Source: Chiayiivirga sp.
GTDB taxonomy: Bacteria > Pseudomonadota > Gammaproteobacteria > Xanthomonadales > Xanthomonadaceae
Direction: 5' to 3'
NCBI GenBank assembly: GCA_022647565.1
Contig: JALCLA010000001.1
Coordinates: 248,001 to 312,000, forward strand
Length of the DNA: 64,000 bases
Made by a program: the position numbers and the translations under genes. The notes beneath the pieces were generated by a model. That model was not told the DNA's origin. It did not search any database and worked only from the letters and a program-made list of their open reading frames with translations. Below, in pieces: positions 58,801-64,000 of this stretch (its first letter is position 1; each line of letters opens with the position of its first letter).

Positions 58801-61800
58801 GGCCAGACCCGACTCAACCCGGCCAATTTCCCCGGCATCGCGCTCTACGTCCAGAACGATCCGCAACGCGCCGGTTACAACCCGAACGACGAGCACGCGA
58901 TCATGGCGCCGTCGAGCCTGGGCTCCGGCTTCGAGGCCGCGTTCGCCCTGCGCTCGGACTTCGGCAGTCGACTCAACGGCGATGCTGCCGCCGCTTCGGA
59001 TCCGTATGTGCTGCTGCGCTACTTCGATGCGGCGACGCAGGAGCGCAAGTTCCTCGTCTACAGCGTTGCCGCCACCGGCGCGGGATTCAGCCAGTTCCGC
59101 TACACCGGCGTGGCCGGCACCACCGTGTCGCCGCCCTATCCGGTGCGCTTGCTGCCCGGTTGCGCCGAATCCTTCGTCGAGGGCCAGGCCGTGGGCGAGC
59201 AACCGCCGCCGCCCTTCTTCCAGGACTACAAGAACCAGCTCTGGGCCAAGTCCGCCGGCAGCGGTTCGGTGCACTACTTCTATCCGGCCCAACCCGGCTT
59301 CTTCAGCGACCTGGATCGCAACGACGTCAACGAGATTATCGTCGACCGCTGCGTGCCGTGGCTCGCGCGCCTGCCGGCGGCCGAAGGCGGCACCGCCTCG
59401 CCGACCGATCCGATCAAGGTGAGCTACGAGATCACCTGGCCGGAGCAGACGCCCTTGCTGGTGAGCGGCGAAACCCTGTTGAAGCCCAAGCGCGGCTTGC
59501 CCAACATCTACAACCAGGCGGCGGTCGAAGTGGTCTACGACGCCATCCAGGACGAGCAAACCAATCCGGAACCGTCCGACACGCTGGCGCAACTGCTCGA
59601 CCCGCTGAACCCGCGCACGGTGGCGCTGTCCGCGATCCCGAGCAGCATCGCGAGCCAACTCGAAACCAATGGCACGGTGTCGATCTCCGGTTCGGCCGAT
59701 GGCGTGGTCAAGCTGCCGGTGTCGATCTCGAACCGCATTTCCTACGATCCGATCAATCGCCGCCTCTCGGTGGTGGGCGAGTTCGACGACACCATCGCCG
59801 GCGAGCCCTACCTCCTGCTCAACGTGCTCTCCAAGCGCGACCGGATCGCGCTCAAGCGCATCGACGGCGGCGACGGCAGCGAACAGGCCACCTTCACCGG
59901 CAGCTGCGCCGTGGTGGGTTGCAGCTGGGATCAGGCCGTTGAAGCCCTGTTCCGCAAGTCGCGCAATCCGCAGGGCATCGCGCGCATCTGTTCGCAGTCT
60001 ACGGTCAACCCGCAGACCCGGGTGCGGACCTGCAATGCCGGGGCCGATCGTGCCGTCACGGTGGACGACGTGCTGGTCGGCTACCAGGACGAGAACAACG
60101 ACTCGATCCTCGAACCCTACCAGGCGGTGGGCGTGAATGCGGCCCTGAGCGCCGGCCTCTCGCGCGGCAATGGTTACCTGACGCTCGCCTTCAACAACGA
60201 TCCGGGCCTGAATCCGCTCCCGATCAGCCTGCAGGTGATCCAGGTCGGCTGCCTGGTCTCGCCGCCGCCGCCGGCGCAGGCCGTGATCAACAGCACCTAT
60301 CAGGGCCAGATCAACGTCATCGCGCCCAGCGACATCTTCGACGAGCAGGTGGTGTTGCGCCACGGCGGCGACTTCGGCGGCAATCCGGATGCGCTCGAGT
60401 TCGAGTGGTACTACCACCCGGACATCGACGGCAATCCGCCCATGCCCTTGCCTGATCCGTCCACCGGCCAGCTCAACGGCTGGATCAGGTATCCGACCGG
60501 CGACGCGCAGGGCGCGGTCGAAATCAGCATCGCCGGTGCCAACATCCAGACCTTGTCCGACAACTGGTATGTGGCGCGCTATCGCGGCCTGCCGGCCTGC
60601 CAGAACCAGACTCGCTGGAGCCTGTGGGCCGGCCAGCCGGGCGCGACCCCGACCAACGAACGCGCGCAACTGGCCGCAGGCTGGGTCAAGCGCGTGCTCG
60701 GACGGCTCAACCCGTTCGAGGCGCGGGTGCAGGATTTCGGCGCGGCCGAAACCAACAACTACGCCAGCATGCTGATCCAGCTCGGCCAGCGTTACTCCGG
60801 TCCGATCGCGCTCAACAGCGACCCCGACAACCTCAACAGCATCGGCCTGATCGAGGCCTACACCACGGTGATGCTGCGCGCCCTGTCGCTATCGGCCGAC
60901 GCCACGCCGCCGATCGACTACGGCCCGGCCAACTCGGCGATCCTGCTGGTGGCTTCGCGCCTGGTCGATTTCTACACCCTGCTCGGCAACGAGGCCTATG
61001 CCGATGCGCAGGATCCGACCGTTGCCATCACCACCTCGGCCGGCAACTTCTCGCTCGCGCCCACGATCTTCAACTTCCAGAACCAGCTCGACTCGTTGCT
61101 GTCGGAAGAACTCGTGCTGCTGCGCGGGCGCGACATGACGAACGGCCCGGTGGCCGCGTCGCCGGTCTACAACCGCCTGTTCTGGAACTTCACCACCGGC
61201 GATGGCGAGGTGGCCTACGCCCTCAGCTACGACGTGAGCGACCAGAACTTCAACGGCGTGATCGACGAGTTCGATGCGCGCATCATGTTCCCGCAGGGCC
61301 ACGGCGATGCCTGGGGCCATTACCTCACCGGCACCAAGATCTATTACAGCCTGTTGCGCCATCCCTTCTTCTCGTGGGATCCACGGCCCGAGGCGGTGCA
61401 AGTGGCGGGCGTGCCGCTGCAGGTGGATTTCCTCGACGAACGCCAGTTTGCGGAAACCGCGGCAGCGAAGGCCCGCACCGGTGCCGAGATCGTGGACCTG
61501 ACCTATCGCCAGGCCTTCGTGGCCGATCCCGCCGGGCAGTGGCAGGGCTATGACGACACCCAGCCCGAGCGCGCCTGGGGCCTCTCGGAGTGGGGTCGCC
61601 GCGCCGGCATGGGTGCCTATCTTGATTGGGTGACCGTCAACGCGGTGGTGCCGGCGAAGGATCCCGATCCCAGCCACGTCGGTATCCAGAAGATCGAGCG
61701 TGCCACCGTCAGCCATCTCGACGAGATCGCCTCGCAGTACAAGCACGTGCAGGGCCAGGTCGACGAGGCCGACGCCGGACTGAATCCGCTCGGCCTCGCG

Positions 61801-64000
61801 CAGAACGTGGTGCCCTTCGACATCGACCCGACCCGGCTCAACCCGCCCTTCAACCAGACCCAGTTCGAGCAGATCTACGAACGCGCCTTGGTGGCCCTGA
61901 AGAACGCGGTCAACGTCTGGGACTACGCCAACGAGTTGAGCAACCAGCTGCGCCGCACCCAGGACAATTCGGACGAGCTCTACGAGCACTCGATTGAAGA
62001 GGAAACCGACTTCACCAACCAGATGATCGAGATCTTCGGCTATCCCTATGCCGACGACATCGGTCCTGGCGGCACTTATCCCGCCGGCTACAACGGTCCC
62101 GACATCTACCACTACATGTACATGGACGTGCCGGCGCTCGCGGGCAGCCAGTTCGACTTCGCCGGCTCCGGCGGGCAGCCGTTCGGTGTCAACCGGCCGG
62201 AGGATGTGGGCGAAGCCGATTTCGGCATCGCACGGCTCAACAGCATCCAGGCCAAGTACGCGCCCATGGCCAACGGCATCGGATTCTTCGGCACCACGCC
62301 CATCGAATCGAGTGCACCACGCACCGGCGCCAACGGGCAACTCTGCACCGACCAGCCGCTCAGCACCGGTTGCGCGCTTGGCGATGTCCCGACCGACAAG
62401 GAGTTGTCGGTCACCTACACCACGATCCAGTCGCCCGACTTCGGGCTGTGGTTCACCAAGCCCGAGGCCTGGACCGGCCAGCGTCGCGCGCCCGGCAAGC
62501 TGCAACAGGTCATGCAGCAGATGCTCGAGGCGCGGGTTGCGCTGAAGCAGGCGCTGCTCGCGTACGACAAGCTGCGCCTCGACATCTTCGCGCAGCAACA
62601 GACCCTGCAGGCGACCTTCAACATTGCCGAGTCCAACCTGCTGGTTGCCAACAACCAGCGCAAGGAGCTGCGCAACCTCACCATCACCAGCCAGATCATG
62701 ACCAACGGCGCGATCGTCGCGCGCCGCGCCGGCGAGATCATCGACACGGTGCTGGACGACGGCGCGGCCTGCGTGCCGCAGAACATCGTGGTCGGCCTCG
62801 CCAACGGCGGCGACATGTTCTCCACGATCAAGTGCGCGCTCGAATCCGCGGGCAGCACCACCCAACTCATCGCCGACTCCATCGCCGACGGCCTCGATAT
62901 CGTCGGCAATGCGACCGAGGCGGCGAAGGAAGACGTGGAGCAGCAGGCCGCAATCGATACCAGGATCAACGACTCGCGCCTGGATCTCTACACCATGCAG
63001 GGCGACATCGACCAGATGCTGCGCGAGGAACCCTTGCTGCGGGCCGAGATCTTCGCCCGGGTGGAGGCATTGCGCCAGCTGGTCGGCGACTACCGCGCCA
63101 CCCTGGCCGAGGGCCTGCGCGTGGCCGACCGCCTGCTGGTGTTCCGCAAGGACGGTGCCGAAGACATCCAGCTCTATCGCTTCCGCGACATGGCTTTCCG
63201 CATCTTCCGCAACGATGCGCTGCAGAAGTACCGGGCCGCGTTTGATCTGGCCGCGCGCTATGTCTACCTCGCGGCTTCGGCCTACGACTACGAGACCAAC
63301 CTGCTCGGCTCCGACAGCCAGGCCGGCCAGGCCTTCCTCACCGACATCGTGCGCGAGCGCAACCTCGGCCAGGTGCTCAATGGCGCGCCGATGCCGGGCT
63401 CGCCGGGTCTGGCCGATTCCCTGGCCCAGCTCAAGCTGAACTTCGACGTGCTCAAGGGCCGCATGGGGTTCAACAACCCGCAGAACGAGACCAACCGTTT
63501 CTCGCTGCGACGCGAGCTGTTCCGCATCCCGGAGGGCGCGGCAGGCGACGAAGCCTGGCGCCAGAAGCTGGAAGCCGCGCGCGTGCCGGATCTGTGGCGT
63601 GTCCCCGAGTTCCGTCGTTTCGCGCGACCGTTCGCGCCGGAATCGGCCGGCCCGCAGCCGGGACTGGTGCTCGAGTTCTCCACCAGCGTGACCTTCGGGC
63701 TCAACTTCTTCGGGTGGGATCTGGGGCCGCAGGACAGTTCCTACGACTCGAGCCAGTTCGCCACCCGCATCCGCGGCGTCGGCACCTGGTTCGCCGACTA
63801 CGCCGACCTGCCGCTCGCGGACGATCCGCGCATCTACGTGTTCCCGGTGGGTGCCGACGTGCTGCGTTCGCCTTCGGGCGACAACTTCGAGACGCGCGAG
63901 TGGCAGGTCGTGGACCAGGCGGTTCCGGTGCCGTTCCCGCTCGGTTCGGGCGACCTCGATGACTACGCGTGGAATCCGTCCGAAACCCTGAGCGGTTCGT
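55816..64000 (+). CDS. Second giant secreted protein, cut by the window edge
   Basis: An uninterrupted frame of 2,728 codons from ATG 55816 (GGGGA upstream) to the last base, with no stop, so the protein is longer. A signal peptide ends near residue 35 (CDSALA). Residues about 36-240 and 540-700 carry SBBP-like propeller repeats ('GNVYVTGSFSGSVQFFAGADG' and 'NNVYITGEFYARASFGG', split here). The centre has beta-rich parts and two calcium-loop-like segments (DENNDSILEPYQ, DQNFNGVIDEFD). At about 2223-2319 and 2370-2560 there are long amphipathic helices (for example LEARVALKQALLAYDKLRLD). The distal part is again beta-rich. No family name is certain. Operon position implies export and folding with the PpiC protein. 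Confidence 0.93.
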   Translation, partial: MIRSPSFSRLMSRHLAPLGLALVLGSALCDSALAAYPISFGGAGPDEVRVVKNAPNGDLFVAGQFRGSIELAINGQIETLISRGGQDVFVLRMNAAGQVLWARSGGGVSSDDTVNDLTLDLGNNVYITGEFYARASFGGTDLQTVDGNFDDTDGYLAKLTPTGNWEWARGFGSHYNDRATSLAALPGVAGLPPTPESVVVGGSFTQTAYFRQVPSSGDDKQVNGTGGSGTSDVFAARVGSDGKWLWATGRPGATGNDTVDQLAVVGSESRLWMVGREASSQQLVFNSHLQSEGDLYANWAEEETPGLYNYDAYTPGVDVTWEADNYSAATRLSGESVAGGANFSMRTYAVSQAAGASKLRVSIDVQRGVFDPYNFLRSDSPDSGDDLYLEYYAGGTWKLLEKFNGPGPGAERFSRQGLQAYVITDPSAMNADFRLRLRYTQSVAPFQDWWVAPGSFVFLPVPAADTWHIRNASVVAQGAPRPFLLSIGNALTTAPTVNASTSLPQNFEINDVAVSSSGSSSYLVLNGTRLGDLSLSPCGSLTGSGATTVSLNVSTGSPVCHAARGVTGGEGSGVATDTSGNVYVTGSFSGSVQFFAGADGLLQSNGATDPYIGSLDAGLNWRWVTGGDRFDADGLPALGGGPESDAGTTIATAGPGGNLYVGGRFRGEARFAETDTLTTQGEADGFIVTLGRDGRYPRAERWTAGVPLTPPPNANVSSLTAIPEFRIGGQTFDAIGQKIFTWVGPVAGFPTARLIPLQPVNSIEVRWRISGEPLTSENRLSSFGSIVWPTRPCGDNEGSDCYQVHVIGAPVAAEPPSGEFKVLEAINPGAGSSSATYSAGSFVATRSGYSVLVYVNGPTLDQTQYPTVVEVVRTLPYDSLPNFVDNVPAEIGKKIVDPYHNEPGVTGFVVNELAYYDGFGPEAAYNRTARTGAIIPVNRYSGGRPLDQGRELAVAWYRSKSKGVFWPDRAVRYQPFWPIDPPRIIIASEQGSEVLGQTRLNPANFPGIALYVQNDPQRAGYNPNDEHAIMAPSSLGSGFEAAFALRSDFGSRLNGDAAAASDPYVLLRYFDAATQERKFLVYSVAATGAGFSQFRYTGVAGTTVSPPYPVRLLPGCAESFVEGQAVGEQPPPPFFQDYKNQLWAKSAGSGSVHYFYPAQPGFFSDLDRNDVNEIIVDRCVPWLARLPAAEGGTASPTDPIKVSYEITWPEQTPLLVSGETLLKPKRGLPNIYNQAAVEVVYDAIQDEQTNPEPSDTLAQLLDPLNPRTVALSAIPSSIASQLETNGTVSISGSADGVVKLPVSISNRISYDPINRRLSVVGEFDDTIAGEPYLLLNVLSKRDRIALKRIDGGDGSEQATFTGSCAVVGCSWDQAVEALFRKSRNPQGIARICSQSTVNPQTRVRTCNAGADRAVTVDDVLVGYQDENNDSILEPYQAVGVNAALSAGLSRGNGYLTLAFNNDPGLNPLPISLQVIQVGCLVSPPPPAQAVINSTYQGQINVIAPSDIFDEQVVLRHGGDFGGNPDALEFEWYYHPDIDGNPPMPLPDPSTGQLNGWIRYPTGDAQGAVEISIAGANIQTLSDNWYVARYRGLPACQNQTRWSLWAGQPGATPTNERAQLAAGWVKRVLGRLNPFEARVQDFGAAETNNYASMLIQLGQRYSGPIALNSDPDNLNSIGLIEAYTTVMLRALSLSADATPPIDYGPANSAILLVASRLVDFYTLLGNEAYADAQDPTVAITTSAGNFSLAPTIFNFQNQLDSLLSEELVLLRGRDMTNGPVAASPVYNRLFWNFTTGDGEVAYALSYDVSDQNFNGVIDEFDARIMFPQGHGDAWGHYLTGTKIYYSLLRHPFFSWDPRPEAVQVAGVPLQVDFLDERQFAETAAAKARTGAEIVDLTYRQAFVADPAGQWQGYDDTQPERAWGLSEWGRRAGMGAYLDWVTVNAVVPAKDPDPSHVGIQKIERATVSHLDEIASQYKHVQGQVDEADAGLNPLGLAQNVVPFDIDPTRLNPPFNQTQFEQIYERALVALKNAVNVWDYANELSNQLRRTQDNSDELYEHSIEEETDFTNQMIEIFGYPYADDIGPGGTYPAGYNGPDIYHYMYMDVPALAGSQFDFAGSGGQPFGVNRPEDVGEADFGIARLNSIQAKYAPMANGIGFFGTTPIESSAPRTGANGQLCTDQPLSTGCALGDVPTDKELSVTYTTIQSPDFGLWFTKPEAWTGQRRAPGKLQQVMQQMLEARVALKQALLAYDKLRLDIFAQQQTLQATFNIAESNLLVANNQRKELRNLTITSQIMTNGAIVARRAGEIIDTVLDDGAACVPQNIVVGLANGGDMFSTIKCALESAGSTTQLIADSIADGLDIVGNATEAAKEDVEQQAAIDTRINDSRLDLYTMQGDIDQMLREEPLLRAEIFARVEALRQLVGDYRATLAEGLRVADRLLVFRKDGAEDIQLYRFRDMAFRIFRNDALQKYRAAFDLAARYVYLAASAYDYETNLLGSDSQAGQAFLTDIVRERNLGQVLNGAPMPGSPGLADSLAQLKLNFDVLKGRMGFNNPQNETNRFSLRRELFRIPEGAAGDEAWRQKLEAARVPDLWRVPEFRRFARPFAPESAGPQPGLVLEFSTSVTFGLNFFGWDLGPQDSSYDSSQFATRIRGVGTWFADYADLPLADDPRIYVFPVGADVLRSPSGDNFETREWQVVDQAVPVPFPLGSGDLDDYAWNPSETLSGS

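Noticed and set aside
58168..60669. Long minus-strand frames under the second giant protein (also 55795-58089 and 60889-62865)
   Set aside because: They lie opposite one continuous plus-strand frame with signal peptide and domain motifs; composition is that of shadow frames.

Overview
The window is high-GC gammaproteobacterial DNA. Gene content (hemDXY, rsmG-parA-parB, C-minus rpmG next to rpmB, a phosphorylation-type ECF/kinase repertoire) and many secreted proteins ending in an F-x-D-G-F-E-like tail point to the Xanthomonadales, most likely near Lysobacteraceae/Rhodanobacteraceae. The order is inferred from family knowledge; the genus cannot be named from the sequence. I see no tRNA, rRNA, insertion sequence, prophage or CRISPR array.

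Left part (1-13.2 kb): a molybdenum-enzyme corner (small HTH-like protein, fdhD, periplasmic molybdopterin-domain protein), two hotdog thioesterases, a DUF1232 protein, the heme genes hemD-hemX-hemY, a secreted DUF255 thioredoxin-fold protein and a membrane diguanylate cyclase. Two paralogous cassettes, each an ECF sigma factor followed by a membrane Ser/Thr kinase with a periplasmic helical-repeat region, lie at 9.8-13.2 kb and 19.8-23.0 kb. Between them are secreted proteins: a double DUF4394 protein, a coiled-coil protein, two chaperone-tipped (S74) fibre-like proteins and a small tagged protein. A 0.6-kb gap holds two 187-bp repeats.

Middle part (23-39.6 kb): mutM, an acyl-CoA desaturase, an EF-hand protein, a secreted orphan with a 22-base C/G tract upstream, rpmB (with an apparent one-base frameshift) and rpmG, a DUF5650 repeat protein, a three-gene sugar-transfer operon (epimerase, GT2, LAB_N), parAB-rsmG, two SPFH proteins, hemJ, and an ECF42-type sigma factor with its usual DGPF/YCII, DUF1428 and VOC neighbours and a plausible cognate promoter.

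Right part (39.9-64 kb): four co-directional, tightly packed genes. They encode a 4,364-residue secreted protein of about 15 DUF11-like modules, a PpiC-type foldase, a 580-residue secreted protein and a giant protein of more than 2,728 residues cut by the window edge. In the first giant, whole beta-propellers sit inside DUF11 modules, four of them between a conserved pair of cysteines. The operon looks like a dedicated giant exoprotein system with its own folding factor and is the strongest candidate here for an undescribed system.
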